64,000 nucleotides of DNA from Methanobrevibacter sp. YE315 (GCF_001548675.1 NZ_CP010834.1:62001-126000); one strand, 5' to 3'. Shown: positions 48,901 through 56,866, counted from the stretch's first letter. Made by a program: numbers and translations. The notes: generated by a model from the sequence alone, not told the origin.

Positions 48901-48938
48901 GTGGAGTTTTAATTTGGAATTATAAAGATAAATTTTAA
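45909..48938 (+). CDS. Adhesin-like beta-helix surface protein (1009 aa)
   Basis: Signal peptide near residues 1-25 (LGIIFICLLIMLLSISAINA). The first beta-helix (about 75-460) has repeated SGGAVY motifs and ends with WWGAN. A hydrophobic segment, VKVSIIIGGISFLALMYFI, lies in the middle (about 580-600). A second, shorter beta-helix follows (GDGSLMAPFTSLQDAINNA). A C-terminal span ends in NYKDKF. The internal span makes it look like a fusion of two adhesins. The ribosome site AGGAG precedes the ATG, and cotranscription with the upstream paralogue is likely. Confidence 0.88.
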   Translation: MLRNKLGIIFICLLIMLLSISAINASDVDNQTLVDADDENLAHDIDIEENQNSNQYDQDISGESDLTDGWATFTQLRFAVSVSPNVVLSTNYRYDKAVDGAELGLDGVKLAIPITIDGRNHIIDGAMQSYIFRISSPNVVLKNIVFQNAKSQSGQCPDNMRDGSALYAMNSAVTIINCTFSNNMATRDGGAIFANTGSTLDISNSKFTSNQASQSGGAVYGKKITLDNVVFTSNVASQSGGAVYSSNYLKSTNSKFNENSVISGRGGAVYKESIGDGIFRNNVFERNRASDGGGIYSDNLITLSNSSFSSNSATSKGGAVYTDALHTDATVPNIQTDCNSFTSNSAERGGAIYTKEIRNIDGDGEIVYDGVLRYCYFVNNVARNQGGALYIDCNSGSFTIKQCNFRTNSINEGGLIPSGSAIYVDGDGEISIKYNVFVDNKMDAECPAIYLDSGVTGTISSNWWGANEINFTRNNYIKIGHESAVDNSPIQMRMDDRVHVMGNVGEVIINITSDGLPALFELLKPDISANSELGTLSLPVVTSEFISLDYVQMREGFGKIQVIIDNQAFVKNIVYDRHIQDESNVGRIVKVSIIIGGISFLALMYFINLWNSDNLTDINGIGYNNTGDGSLMAPFTSLQDAINNANESSIIYMAPGTYTGLGNTNLTINKNLIFYDPANEAIIDAEGNSRIFNVDSQKIVIQGITFKNGLADEGGAIKFNNELSDSFINSTFINNGNGLGSAIYFEKPTSNVSIIGEFINNSLNSIYFAQNSKDTSIKDSLFLNSNVNESIGDVYSSGGGVSLKDSWFGGNKTDNVNVNNVDVLSYLFLDSSISPKEYSAGTPLTVDISLYSNDTASGSISKYSKNFNNLTLSLSSNTGSLDKTSVKLGEKFTFTPFNKISSISVSVQNVTTTLYLINDDNDFYEGNNTIDSDSDNLADDSQFVNQIGYSLGNNLLSYDAGIVLDNNTTASNQSNVVNSLNVHSNSFWLIILLLVIICGVLIWNYKDKF

Positions 48939-49049
48939 AGTTTGACAGTTATGGAGAGATATGTTATTTTTTCTATAGCTGTTACTAATTTTCAAGACTA
49001 AAAAAAGAAATGGTGAAAGAATAATTAAATTCTTTCGAGTTTTAGGTAT
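48939..49049. terminator. Convergent terminator region, adhesin / rubrerythrin
   Basis: GAAAGAAT (49015-49022) and ATTCTTTC (49029-49036) form a perfect 8-bp stem with a 6-base loop. On the minus strand it follows the rubrerythrin stop and precedes a T7 run. On the plus side ACAGTTATGG and CTATAGCTGT (about 48947-48983) can pair with wobble pairs and flank a T6 run. Each convergent gene therefore has its own hairpin. Confidence 0.5.
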
Positions 49050-49463
49050 TTAGAAGTATCTTTCTAAGATTCCTTCTAAGATTTTGTAGTGACGGCCTTC
49101 GTCTTTGGAACTTTCTCTGAAGAAATCAGCAGCGGTTTCGATACCTGCTTCAGCAGCTTTTTCGGAAGCTTCCCTTTTTTCTGCGTTTGCCATTTTTTCT
49201 CCACCCATCATCCATTCGATGTTTTCTTTGAGGGTAGGTTTGATGATTCCGTTCATTTCACAGAATCTGGCAGCGTGTTCAGCTTCTTCCCATGCTAATC
49301 TTTTGAATACTTCAGCCAATTCCCCATAGCCTTCTCTGGAAGCTTGTCTGGACATGGCAAGATAGATACCTACTTCGTTGGTTTCTCCTTCAAAGTTTCC
49401 TGCAACATAGTTTTCTACAGGGGTTCCTTTTGTAATTCCGATTTCATGTTCGTATTTAACCAT
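49050..49463 (-). CDS. Rubrerythrin-like ferritin-fold diiron protein
   Basis: 137 aa. The ferritin-like helices hold E-x-x-H type ligands ([41 protein letters not shown]). The C-terminal rubredoxin domain of classical rubrerythrin is absent, so it needs a separate electron donor. It detoxifies peroxide. It lies 45 bases downstream of fprA with ribosome site AAGGAG, forming an oxygen-defence operon like the flavodiiron/rubrerythrin operon known in Methanothermobacter. Confidence 0.88.
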   Translation of the reverse strand: MVKYEHEIGITKGTPVENYVAGNFEGETNEVGIYLAMSRQASREGYGELAEVFKRLAWEEAEHAARFCEMNGIIKPTLKENIEWMMGGEKMANAEKREASEKAAEAGIETAADFFRESSKDEGRHYKILEGILERYF

Positions 49464-49508
49464 AATTTCATTCTCCTTGGTTTATCATATATGTTTTAAT
49501 TTTTTGGT

Positions 49509-50735
49509 CTATAATTCTTTACAAGCTTTAGCTAGTTTTACACCCAATTCGTAGCTTGCTTCTTCTTCTTCAGCGTTTGGCACGAAAGTGATTTCCTGGG
49601 TGTCAATCACGTCAAATCCGCAGGTTTCCAATTCTTCAGCGAGTTTTGCTGGTGATCCTCCTTTTCCACCCATTGAACCGAAGGTAACGGCTTTTCTTAC
49701 AATGCCTGTTCTGTTGAATAAGAGACCTTTCAGGTAGTACATGATGTCTCCGATACTTGGGTATGGCACATCGTTGATTGTTGGATCTCCGATTGCGATT
49801 CCTTTACTGGTCAGGATGCTTTTGACGATTTCTGATCTTTCATCTTCGTGCAGGAAGAAGATTTCAACATCATAGCCTTCAGACATTGCACCTTCTGCAA
49901 TTTCATGAGCCATTTGTTGGGTTGAGTAGTGCATGGTATCGTAAATGATTGTGATTTTGTCTTCACATACACCTGTAGCCCAGTTTTGGTAAGCTCCGAT
50001 TACTTGCATAGGGTCGGTCCAGATTTGACCGTGGGATGGTGCAATCATTTTAATGGAGTCAAGCAAGCCCAATTCAACTACTTCATTTAATTTTTTAAGC
50101 ACTAATTTTGAAAGAGGTGTAATCAAGTTTGCGTAGAATTTTTGTGCCGCATCCATTAAGACATTTTCAGGGATTTCATCTGAAAATCTTTTGGTGAAAC
50201 ATAAGTGTTGACCGAATGCATCGTTAGGGAATAAAATACCGGTTTCGTCTGCAAGCAGGGTAAACATGCTGTCAGGCCAGTGTAATAGGAACGCATCTAG
50301 GAATGCTAAGGTTCTGCCGCCAACATCCAAGGAGTCACCGGTTCCTACTGTGATGAATTCAGCGCCTTCAAGTGCAGGGTAGTGTTTTAAAAGACCGTTT
50401 ACAGCGATTTTGGTACAGTAAATTGGTGCTTCCGGGAATCTTTTGTGCAAGTCCACTAATACTCCGGAGTGGTCTTTTTCCACGTGGTTTTGGATGATGT
50501 AGTCAACTTTGACTTCCCTTCCTTCTTGAGCGAAAGCGTCGTCGATACGTGCCATCATCTCTTTGGTTTTACCAGGATAAGCGTTGTCGATAATCGCTAC
50601 TTCGTCTTCTCCAAATACAATGTATGCATTGTAGGTGGTTCCGTCTAATGTGTAACCGTGGTAGGTTCTTAAATCCCAATCGAGTACACCAATCCAGTAT
50701 ACTCCATCAGCTATTTTTTGTGCATTGGCTTTCAT
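49509..50735 (-). CDS. fprA: F420H2 oxidase (flavodiiron protein FprA)
   Basis: About 408 aa. The N-terminal beta-lactamase-like diiron domain has NHVEKDHSG (ligands near H84, E86, D88, H89) and HWPDSMFT. The C-terminal flavodoxin domain starts near residue 255 ([17 protein letters not shown]). In methanogens this enzyme reduces O2 to water using F420H2. The open frame extends to TTG 50750, but GGAGAT before ATG 50735 makes that the start. It is divergent from the aldo/keto reductase and shares an upstream region that contains the repeated ACGAATTGTTCGT core. Confidence 0.93.
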   Translation of the reverse strand: MKANAQKIADGVYWIGVLDWDLRTYHGYTLDGTTYNAYIVFGEDEVAIIDNAYPGKTKEMMARIDDAFAQEGREVKVDYIIQNHVEKDHSGVLVDLHKRFPEAPIYCTKIAVNGLLKHYPALEGAEFITVGTGDSLDVGGRTLAFLDAFLLHWPDSMFTLLADETGILFPNDAFGQHLCFTKRFSDEIPENVLMDAAQKFYANLITPLSKLVLKKLNEVVELGLLDSIKMIAPSHGQIWTDPMQVIGAYQNWATGVCEDKITIIYDTMHYSTQQMAHEIAEGAMSEGYDVEIFFLHEDERSEIVKSILTSKGIAIGDPTINDVPYPSIGDIMYYLKGLLFNRTGIVRKAVTFGSMGGKGGSPAKLAEELETCGFDVIDTQEITFVPNAEEEEASYELGVKLAKACKEL

Positions 50736-50967
50736 TTTATAAATCTCCAATTTTGTTTTTAATTCATATTATGTTCTTATGAATTGATATTATTTTGTAC
50801 TATTTATTTTATATAGTTTTGTTTTATACGAATTGTTCGTGTTATTGTAGGTTTTATCTATATAAATGACTTTCCAAATCTATTGTTAATATTAAATCAT
50901 TTTTGAATCACATGAAAGATTCATTTAATACATATGTTTTTAAATTACTCTATTAAAATTAGTTATC
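50736..50967. promoter_or_regulatory. Divergent control region, fprA / aldo-keto reductase
   Basis: 217 bp between divergent genes. ACTATATAAAATAAA read leftward (about 50803-50817) is a TATA box for fprA. Rightward, TCTATATAAATG near 50858-50869 may serve the reductase. Between them lies a core containing the inverted repeat ACGAA-TTG-TTCGT (50829-50841). An operator placed against both TATA boxes would suit redox control of both genes. Confidence 0.5.
50821..50843 (+). repeat. Dispersed core element, copy A
   Basis: A 23-bp core with the inverted repeat ACGAA-TTG-TTCGT, identical to the cores of copies B, D and E downstream. Here the long left arm of the element is not recognisable, so this may be only the shared operator. 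It lies between fprA and the aldo/keto reductase gene. Confidence 0.8.
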
Positions 50968-52007
50968 ATGAAATACATTAAACTTGGAAATTCAAACCTC
51001 AATGTTAGCCGAGTGTGTATGGGTTGTATGGGCTTTGGCGATCCGACAACAGGTATGCATACTTGGACATTGCCTGAAAAAGAATCAATTGAAGTGATTA
51101 AAAGGGGTTAAATCATGAAATAAACTTCTATGATACTGCAATTGGTTATCAGAACGGTACTTCTGAACAATACCTTGGAAAAACGATTAATGAACATGCC
51201 AATCGTGAAGATGTTGTAATTGCAACAAAATTCCTACCCAGAACAGAAGAAGAGATTAAAAACAATGTCACAGGCCAACAGCACATCCACAATCTTGTCA
51301 ATAAAAGCTTAGATAACCTTCAAATGGATTATATAGATTTATACATTTATCACATGTGGGATTACAATACTCCAATATATGATATTTTGGAAGGTTTAAA
51401 CGAAGTGATTGAAGAAGGCAAGGTTCGATATATAGGTATTTCCAATTGTTTTGCTTGGCAACTTGCAAAAGCAAATGCAATAGCTGAAATGAATGATTTC
51501 AATAAATTCGTATCCATTCAAGGACATTATAACTTAATTTTTCGTGAAGAGGAACGTGAAATGATTCCATTATGTAAAACAGACAATATTGCCCTAACAC
51601 CTTACAGCGCACTTGCATCTGGAAGGCTATCAAGATTGCCTGGTGAAGTTTCCAAAAGACTAAAGAAAGACTTTTATGCTAAATTGAAATATCAAAACAC
51701 AGAATCATTGGATTTGGAAATTATTAAAAGAGTACATGAAATTTCACAGAATTATGGCGTTTCAATGACTGAAGTCTCTCTTGCTTGGCTTTTAAAAAAG
51801 GTAACTTCTCCTGTAGTTGGTGCAACTAAAATGCATCATGTGGATGGTGCAGTCAATGCAGTTGATTTAATATTGTCCGACGATGATATGAATTATCTTG
51901 AGGAACCTTACATTGCTCATGATTTGGTAGGTGTGATGGCGGACAATAAGGTTTCAGCTAACGATAATGAAAAAGTATGGCAGAAATATACAAAGAATAA
52001 CATTTAG
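50968..52007 (+). pseudogene. Aldo/keto reductase, broken by a one-base deletion
   Basis: Reading from ATG 50968 gives a good N-terminus (YIKLGNSNLNVSRVCMGCMG) but meets TAA at 51109. From 51108 the frame shifted by one base continues LNHEINFYDTAIGYQNG to a stop at 52007 with all usual features (IATKFLPRT, MDYIDLYIYH, EEGKVRYIGISN). One base is missing near the GGGG run at 51104-51107. It is either a recent frameshift mutation or a sequencing error; the rest looks intact and full length (about 346 aa). Intact relatives reduce aldehydes and ketones with NADPH. A truncated protein could start at an internal ATG. Confidence 0.85.
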
Positions 52008-52017
52008 TTAACTAAAT
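52002..52017. promoter_or_regulatory. Perfect 16-bp palindrome
   Basis: ATTTAGTTAACTAAAT is its own reverse complement. It spans the stop codon of the aldo/keto reductase and lies 28 bases before the LtrA start. The related half CTTAGTTA recurs directly before that ATG. It could be an operator for the LtrA gene or a short terminator. Confidence 0.4.
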
Positions 52018-52044
52018 ATAACTGTTAATTCAATACTTAGTTAT

Positions 52045-53160
52045 ATGGAAATAACTAAAAAGCCAGTGCAATTGATTGAATTATTCTATGACTTGATTTT
52101 TGTTTATGCAATTTCACAGTTGACCGGCTTGATTAACGAACCTATTGGAGGAATAATTCCTCCTTTTAATTTTTTCGCTTATTTGATTACTTGCTTTGTA
52201 ATTCTCCAAGCCTGGCTTTATTTTACAAACTATGTTAACCGTTATGGACAATGGAAATGGTATGATTATGTTTTAGTCTGTGTAAATATGATTGCAGCTA
52301 TTTTCATGGCCAATACCATTTCGCTCGATTGGGCTTCAATGTATTTTGCTTTCGACATTTCCATGCTCATAATGCTAGGTACTGTTGTAATATTATATGC
52401 AATTCAAGCTAAAAAAGAAAAATCAATGTCTGGAGCAGCAGGAAACTCCATAACAATCCTATCAATTGTATGTACCATCTATATCATTGCCATTTTATGC
52501 CATATTTTCGATTTTGAAGATTATGTAATTTGGATTAATGTTTTAGCGGTATTGGCAGGTGCATTTTTGCCATTTTTCATTAGAGGTAAATTTAATAAAA
52601 ATATCATCAACTTTCCCCATCTTGTTGAAAGGTTTGAATTATTGACAATCATCACCTTTGGTGAGGCTGTTGTTGGATTGGCAGAATTTTTCGATGTAAC
52701 CAACTTTAATGTAGTGCCAATCTTACTATTTCTAATTGTAATAACCATGTTTGGTTCATATGTAATTCAAATTCACAGATTAATGCAACATAATAGGATT
52801 GAGAGATCATTAAGGCTAATGTTTAGCCATTATTTTATTATCATAAGCATTAATCTTGTCACTGTTTCCTTTGAGCTGATTAATTCTGGTGAGGTTAATT
52901 ATTGGTTTGTAAGTATTTTGATGATTGTTTCATTAGTTGTTTTCTACATTTCAATTTTAGCAAACAAACAATATTATAGGCAAAATATTAAATTAACAAA
53001 AAAGGATTTGCTGTTAATGACAACATTTACAGTTCTGGGAATGGCAATAATGTTAATATTTATCTCAAACTTATATGCATTCCTGATTGGAACCTTGATT
53101 ATAACTGTTGGCAATTTTGAAATTTTACTAATGAAATATAAAAAATATTTAACTGAATGA
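52045..53160 (+). CDS. LtrA-family (low temperature requirement A) membrane protein
   Basis: 371 aa with about ten hydrophobic spans. The N-terminal signature VQLIELFYDLIFVYAISQLT and the later FPHLVERFELLTIITFGEAVVG are typical of the LtrA family. LtrA was first linked to cold growth in Listeria; its biochemical role is unknown. It is mainly bacterial, so acquisition by transfer is likely. No clear ribosome site is seen and TTAGTTAT touches the ATG. It may be cotranscribed with the reductase. Confidence 0.85.
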   Translation: MEITKKPVQLIELFYDLIFVYAISQLTGLINEPIGGIIPPFNFFAYLITCFVILQAWLYFTNYVNRYGQWKWYDYVLVCVNMIAAIFMANTISLDWASMYFAFDISMLIMLGTVVILYAIQAKKEKSMSGAAGNSITILSIVCTIYIIAILCHIFDFEDYVIWINVLAVLAGAFLPFFIRGKFNKNIINFPHLVERFELLTIITFGEAVVGLAEFFDVTNFNVVPILLFLIVITMFGSYVIQIHRLMQHNRIERSLRLMFSHYFIIISINLVTVSFELINSGEVNYWFVSILMIVSLVVFYISILANKQYYRQNIKLTKKDLLLMTTFTVLGMAIMLIFISNLYAFLIGTLIITVGNFEILLMKYKKYLTE

Positions 53161-53196
53161 AAGATTTATAATCGCTACAAAATAAATTTCATATTA

Positions 53197-53263
53197 GAGT
53201 TTTAGTGCTTAAATCGATAAGTATCAGAACTTTTTTATACGTTTTATACGAATTGTTCGTGTT
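53197..53263 (+). repeat. Dispersed element, copy B (with degenerate half copy at 53297-53340)
   Basis: It begins GAGTTTTAGTGCTTAAATCG and ends with the 23-bp core containing ACGAATTGTTCGT. Exactly 100 bp further on, 53297-53340 repeats the left part in degenerate form (GAGTTTAGGGGTAG, then TTGATAAACATCAGA and TTTTATAAG) without the core. It lies between the LtrA and C_GCAxxG_C_C genes. Otherwise 53161-53363 shows no gene. Confidence 0.75.
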
Positions 53264-53363
53264 CTTATGCGATTTCTTTATATAAGGTTCATATTTGAGT
53301 TTAGGGGTAGAAATTGATAAACATCAGATTATTTTATAAGTCAAAATAATTAAAATTATATTT

Positions 53364-53774
53364 ATGAAAAATATAGAAAAAGCAGTTCAATTATTTGAAA
53401 ATGGATATGTGTGTTCACAAGCGGTATTTGCAACATTTTCACAAAATTTAGGCCTTTCAGAAGAACAAGCCTTGAAAATCGGCGCATGCTTTGGTAGTGG
53501 TATGCGTAAAGGTGAAGTTTGTGGTGCTTGCACAGGTGCACTAATGGCATTAGGCCTTAAATATGGAGAAAGTAAAACTAAAAGTAATGAAGTATGTGAA
53601 AAATTTTTAGATGAATTCGAAAAGGAAAACGGATCATATATCTGTAGAGAATTACTTAATTGTGACATTAGAACTGAAGATGGTGTTAAATATGCATTGG
53701 ATAATAATCTATTTAAAGAGTTTTGTCCAAAGATGGTTGAATCCGCAACTAAAATAATTGAAAGTTACCTTTAG
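53364..53774 (+). CDS. C_GCAxxG_C_C family redox protein
   Basis: 136 aa. The cysteine pattern that names the family is visible: YVCSQAVFATF, IGACFGSGMRKGEVCGACTGALMALG and, near the end, YICRELLNCD plus EFCPKM. Members are thought to be redox-active or metal-binding and are often fused or adjacent to oxidoreductases. It is cytoplasmic. There is no strong ribosome site before the ATG. Copies of the dispersed repeat flank it on both sides. Confidence 0.88.
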   Translation: MKNIEKAVQLFENGYVCSQAVFATFSQNLGLSEEQALKIGACFGSGMRKGEVCGACTGALMALGLKYGESKTKSNEVCEKFLDEFEKENGSYICRELLNCDIRTEDGVKYALDNNLFKEFCPKMVESATKIIESYL

Positions 53775-53836
53775 ATTTAATATTTTGGATAACTTTCAAA
53801 AATTTTATAATCCTAAAAAAAAATAAATTCCATATC

Positions 53837-53904
53837 GAGTTTTAGTACTTGATTTTGATAAGCATCTGAACTTTTTTATAAGTTTTATACGAAATGTTCG
53901 TATT
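53837..53904 (+). repeat. Dispersed element, copy C
   Basis: It starts GAGTTTTAGTACTTGATTTTG and ends with a variant core (ACGAAATGTTCGTATT). It shares the middle part GAACTTTTTTATA with copy B. It lies between the convergent C_GCAxxG_C_C and sirtuin genes. The remainder of 53775-53950 holds no gene. Confidence 0.75.
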
Positions 53905-53950
53905 TTCAAGTGTTAATTCAAGAATTATGTGTCCATGAATAATTGATAAT

Positions 53951-54802
53951 TTAAATCCTTGAAAGCCAATATGCAAATATTTCTGAAATATTTTCATCAA
54001 AACAAATGGTCTTATCTTTGTTTTCAGGTATTGCTTGTGATGAGCTTCTATTTAACCTAATTAATGTGGTGTTCGGGTTTTCATATGTCATCTGTTCAAA
54101 TGGATATCTTATTATCGAAGGTGTGTTAAAGCCAACGCCCAACTCCAAGAATACAATGTTTTTGTCTTCATCAACATGTTCCAAATACTTTGAATAATTA
54201 TTATACATTTCCGTCCATTTCTCATCTTCAACAAATGTATTGTCGACTCTTAGATTCAAAGCCATTTCCTTTCCGCAGACTGGACACTTTGGTATTAAAT
54301 CGGAAGGGATTCTACAATCGTTAATGTTTTCAACGGCTTTAAAGACAAAATCCCTATTTGAGTATAATTTTTCATGGCAGGGTTCGCTGCATTGGAAAAT
54401 GCCATAGTCTCCCTGTGTTGCAAAGATTCTATCATCCTCAAAGCCATTTATCCAAAATTGATGTTCGACATTGGTTGTCAGGATGAAATAATCCTTATCT
54501 TTAACCAGATTCAATAACTGTTCATATAATTCGGTTTTGCCAACGGAGTATCTGTTCATAAAAACATGACGGGACCAGTAGGCCCATTTTTCCTCGGAAG
54601 TTTTGAATGGATAAAATCCGGAAGAATACATGTCGGTCAAGCTGTATTTTTCAATGAAGTCCTTAAAGTTGTCTTCAAAACGTTTACCCGAATATTCAAT
54701 GCCCGCAGCTGCAGAAAATCCGGCACCTGCACCAACAAGAATATATTCTGCATCATTTATGGCATCATATGCCTTGTCTAATCTTTTAACGAAATGTTCC
54801 AT
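53951..54802 (-). CDS. SirTM-type sirtuin (predicted protein ADP-ribosyltransferase)
   Basis: 283 aa Sir2 fold: NAD site VGAGAGFSAAAGI (residues 23-35), TTNVEHQF with N111, and ATQGDYG where the catalytic histidine of deacetylases is replaced by Q130. The N-Q spacing (19) and the zinc cysteines C138, C142, C173 and C176 match macrodomain-linked sirtuins (SirTM), which in Staphylococcus and Streptococcus ADP-ribosylate a lipoylated GcvH-like carrier during redox stress. The upstream gene encodes the partner macrodomain. No GcvH-L or LplA2 gene lies nearby, so the target here is open. The ribosome site AGGAG is clear. Confidence 0.88.
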   Translation of the reverse strand: MEHFVKRLDKAYDAINDAEYILVGAGAGFSAAAGIEYSGKRFEDNFKDFIEKYSLTDMYSSGFYPFKTSEEKWAYWSRHVFMNRYSVGKTELYEQLLNLVKDKDYFILTTNVEHQFWINGFEDDRIFATQGDYGIFQCSEPCHEKLYSNRDFVFKAVENINDCRIPSDLIPKCPVCGKEMALNLRVDNTFVEDEKWTEMYNNYSKYLEHVDEDKNIVFLELGVGFNTPSIIRYPFEQMTYENPNTTLIRLNRSSSQAIPENKDKTICFDENISEIFAYWLSRI

Positions 54803-54811
54803 ATTCTTCTC

Positions 54812-55588
54812 CTAGAATAATAAATTCCTGTATGTTGTATAGCTGTCATCTGAGAATACGTCAAAAATCACATGCTTTAAGCTGGTTTCATTTGAGTTCA
54901 AATATTCTCTAACAGTACCAATAGCTATTTTGGCCGCTAAATCTCGTGGAAAATTAAATACTCCTGTTGAAATGCCACAAAAAGCCAATGATTCAAGATT
55001 ATTTTCATCGGCTATTTCTAAACATGAAATGTAGCAACTTTTCAGTGCTTCACAGTCGCTTTTGGAAGGCTTTGAGCCATGGGGGATTGCGGGGCCGACA
55101 GTATGGATTACATATTTTGAAGGCAGATTATAAGCGCTTGTGATTTTAGCTTCGCCCACTTTTTCATCTTGTCCCTGCAACTGCATTATTTTGTTGCATT
55201 CCTCTCTGAGCTGTAATCCGGCTGCTGAGTGAATCATGTTGTCAATGCAATTGTGAAGAGGTATAAAGCAACCTAATAATTTTGAATTTGCAGCATTGAC
55301 AATCCCGTCAACTTTCAAGGTTACAATATCGCCTTGCCAAAGCATGATTTTGCCGGCAACATCCTTGATATCTTCAACTGAAGTTAAATTTTTACTTAAT
55401 GTTTCGGCAGTTAGGAAATCGTCCTGAACTTTTAGAAATTCATCTGAAATTTTTAAAGGCATTCTTACATTCATTAAGGATCGAAGCAAATCTCTTTTAG
55501 ATTTGTAGTCTTGTGGAATTTCAATAGATTCGTTTCTCTCATCAATCAAATAATTAATTAGAAAATCAAGCTGTTCTTCTTTATTCAT
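54812..55588 (-). CDS. Zinc-containing macrodomain ADP-ribosylhydrolase
   Basis: 258 aa. An N-terminal helical extension (residues 1-75) precedes the macrodomain ([19 protein letters not shown], then [11 protein letters not shown]). The zinc-binding segment [19 protein letters not shown] (C107, H112, C114) identifies the SirTM-associated class. It should remove ADP-ribose placed by the adjacent sirtuin. It sits 14 bases after the HxlR regulator and nine before the sirtuin gene, so the three form one minus-strand operon. A GGAG ribosome site is present. Confidence 0.92.
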   Translation of the reverse strand: MNKEEQLDFLINYLIDERNESIEIPQDYKSKRDLLRSLMNVRMPLKISDEFLKVQDDFLTAETLSKNLTSVEDIKDVAGKIMLWQGDIVTLKVDGIVNAANSKLLGCFIPLHNCIDNMIHSAAGLQLREECNKIMQLQGQDEKVGEAKITSAYNLPSKYVIHTVGPAIPHGSKPSKSDCEALKSCYISCLEIADENNLESLAFCGISTGVFNFPRDLAAKIAIGTVREYLNSNETSLKHVIFDVFSDDSYTTYRNLLF

Positions 55589-55602
55589 ATGATTCTCCTG
55601 TA

Positions 55603-55977
55603 TTAATCAATATTCAGGGTGTTCTTAAAGATGTTTGTCATTTCTTCAGATTCGTCATCTGTTGCGGTATCATCTTTTTCTAAAGTGAACATGGCCAGTT
55701 CATAAAGAATTCTATTCATTCTTTTTCCTTCTTCAGTCAGGGAATATTCAGTTATTTTGGAGTCATCTATATTGGTTTTTGAAATCAGTCCGTTTGATTC
55801 CAAATCCTTTAGGCATTCTGTTAAAACTTTATTGCTTAAAGCAGGTTTGTCTTCCTTAAATTCTTTGAATCTTGTTTTACCGAAAAACAAATCCCTTATT
55901 ATTAGAAGGTGCCATTTTCCGCTGATGATTTTTAAGGTTTCGTTTACCGGACAGTAATTGCTTTCGAATTTAGCCAT
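55603..55977 (-). CDS. HxlR-family transcriptional regulator
   Basis: 124 aa winged-helix protein. [34 protein letters not shown] is the family hallmark region (quoted only in part here by its motifs CPVNETL and GKWHLLI), with a cysteine near residue 8 that in relatives senses electrophiles or redox state. It is the first gene of the macrodomain/sirtuin operon and is divergent from the flavin oxidase-like gene. The shared gap has five GTTAC/GTAAC-type half-sites, a likely operator for itself. Confidence 0.9.
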   Translation of the reverse strand: MAKFESNYCPVNETLKIISGKWHLLIIRDLFFGKTRFKEFKEDKPALSNKVLTECLKDLESNGLISKTNIDDSKITEYSLTEEGKRMNRILYELAMFTLEKDDTATDDESEEMTNIFKNTLNID

Positions 55978-56038
55978 GATATCACACTTTCCATTTTGGA
56001 TATGAATTTATCTATTGATGATTATTAATAAAATTTTA

Positions 56039-56092
56039 GTTACGAAAAAGTAACCAAAGACTCTAATCAGTTATTAGTAACTTTAAAGTAAC
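56039..56092. promoter_or_regulatory. HxlR-type operator cluster, divergent promoter
   Basis: Half-sites GTTAC (56039), GTAAC (56050), GTTAT (56070), GTAAC (56077) and GTAAC (56088) lie between the divergent HxlR and PNPOx-like genes. The pairs 56039/56050 and 56077/56088 are each 11 bp apart, one helical turn, and GTTAC-N6-GTAAC is an inverted repeat. A rightward TATA-like CTTATATTTAG follows at about 56099-56109, before ATG 56180. Confidence 0.6.
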
Positions 56093-56179
56093 AAAAAGCT
56101 TATATTTAGTATAAAACCAATTTATAATTAATGCTAAACAAAATAAAGAGATTTAGTATTATAAATAAAGGTGATATGA

Positions 56180-56584
56180 ATGGAAGACGTAATTAAATTC
56201 TTAACTGAAAACCCTCAGCAATATCTCGCAACTACAGGACTTGACGGAAATGCAAAAGTAAGACCTATATTATTCTACTTTGCAGAAGATGACAAACCAT
56301 ACTTCTGTACCAGCAATCAAAAGCCAATGTATAGGGAATTGGATGCAAACCCTAACTTTGAAATGACTGCAGCCACTCCTGAATTCCAATGGATCAGAAT
56401 TGCTGGAAAAGTCGAATTCGTCGATGATTTGGAAATAAAACAAAAGGTAATTGATGCTAATGATCTTGTAAAGGCATTATATGAATCTGGTGACAATCCG
56501 ACATTTGAAGTATTTACCATTAAAGAAGGCAAAGCTACTATCGCCGACTTTTCTGGAGAACCTCCAAAGGTTTATGAAATTTAA
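56180..56584 (+). CDS. Pyridoxamine 5'-phosphate oxidase-family flavin-binding protein
   Basis: 134 aa split-barrel protein. The FMN- or F420-binding fold is indicated by QYLATTGLDGNAKVRPILFYF, KPYFCTSNQKPMYRELDANP and WIRIAGKVEFVDD. Small proteins of this type reduce or bind flavins and quinone-like compounds; the substrate is unknown. GGTGAT with good spacing precedes ATG 56180. Divergent pairing with the HxlR gene suggests redox or electrophile-inducible expression. Confidence 0.88.
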   Translation: MEDVIKFLTENPQQYLATTGLDGNAKVRPILFYFAEDDKPYFCTSNQKPMYRELDANPNFEMTAATPEFQWIRIAGKVEFVDDLEIKQKVIDANDLVKALYESGDNPTFEVFTIKEGKATIADFSGEPPKVYEI

Positions 56585-56750
56585 ATTCTGTTAACATTAC
56601 TGTTAACCCATTCTTTTTTTTAACATCAACATCCATCCATTGAATATTATGTTCATCATCTAATGTTACATAGTTTGGAAGGAAATCCAGAGTTGTTATA
56701 TAATCATGGCTATTGTATACATAGCTATGGCTTAAACTATTGCTTTTCAT
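56538..56750 (-). CDS. Hypothetical small protein, doubtful
   Basis: A 70-aa frame read leftward from ATG 56750, of which the last 16 codons overlap the end of the PNPOx-like gene. The first 54 residues (rich in D, Y, N, such as YNSHDYITTLDFLPNYVTLD) have a natural-looking composition, while the overlapping part does not. A TATA-like AAATATTTATG lies about 35 bases upstream on that strand; no ribosome site is seen. It may be a small gene, a decayed fragment, or chance. Confidence 0.25.
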   Translation of the reverse strand: MKSNSLSHSYVYNSHDYITTLDFLPNYVTLDDEHNIQWMDVDVKKKNGLTVMLTEFKFHKPLEVLQKSRR

Positions 56751-56866
56751 ATGACTTCAAAATTGCTTTAAACTCGTAAAAAGCATAAATATTTAAATTA
56801 AGAGAAACAATAAGTTAAACAACGTAGTGTAATCTTAAATTATTTAATTAAAGGAGGGTATAAACA

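Noticed and set aside
41685-48938. Dense repeated GGTGGTGC-like DNA words resembling a repeat array
   Set aside because: They encode the GGAIY-type beta-helix repeats of two adhesins in one frame; spacing is irregular and there are no CRISPR-like spacers.
49037-49060. GAGTTTTAGGTATTTAG resembling the left end of the dispersed repeat
   Set aside because: Only about 10 bases match and there is no core; it overlaps the rubrerythrin stop, so chance is likely.
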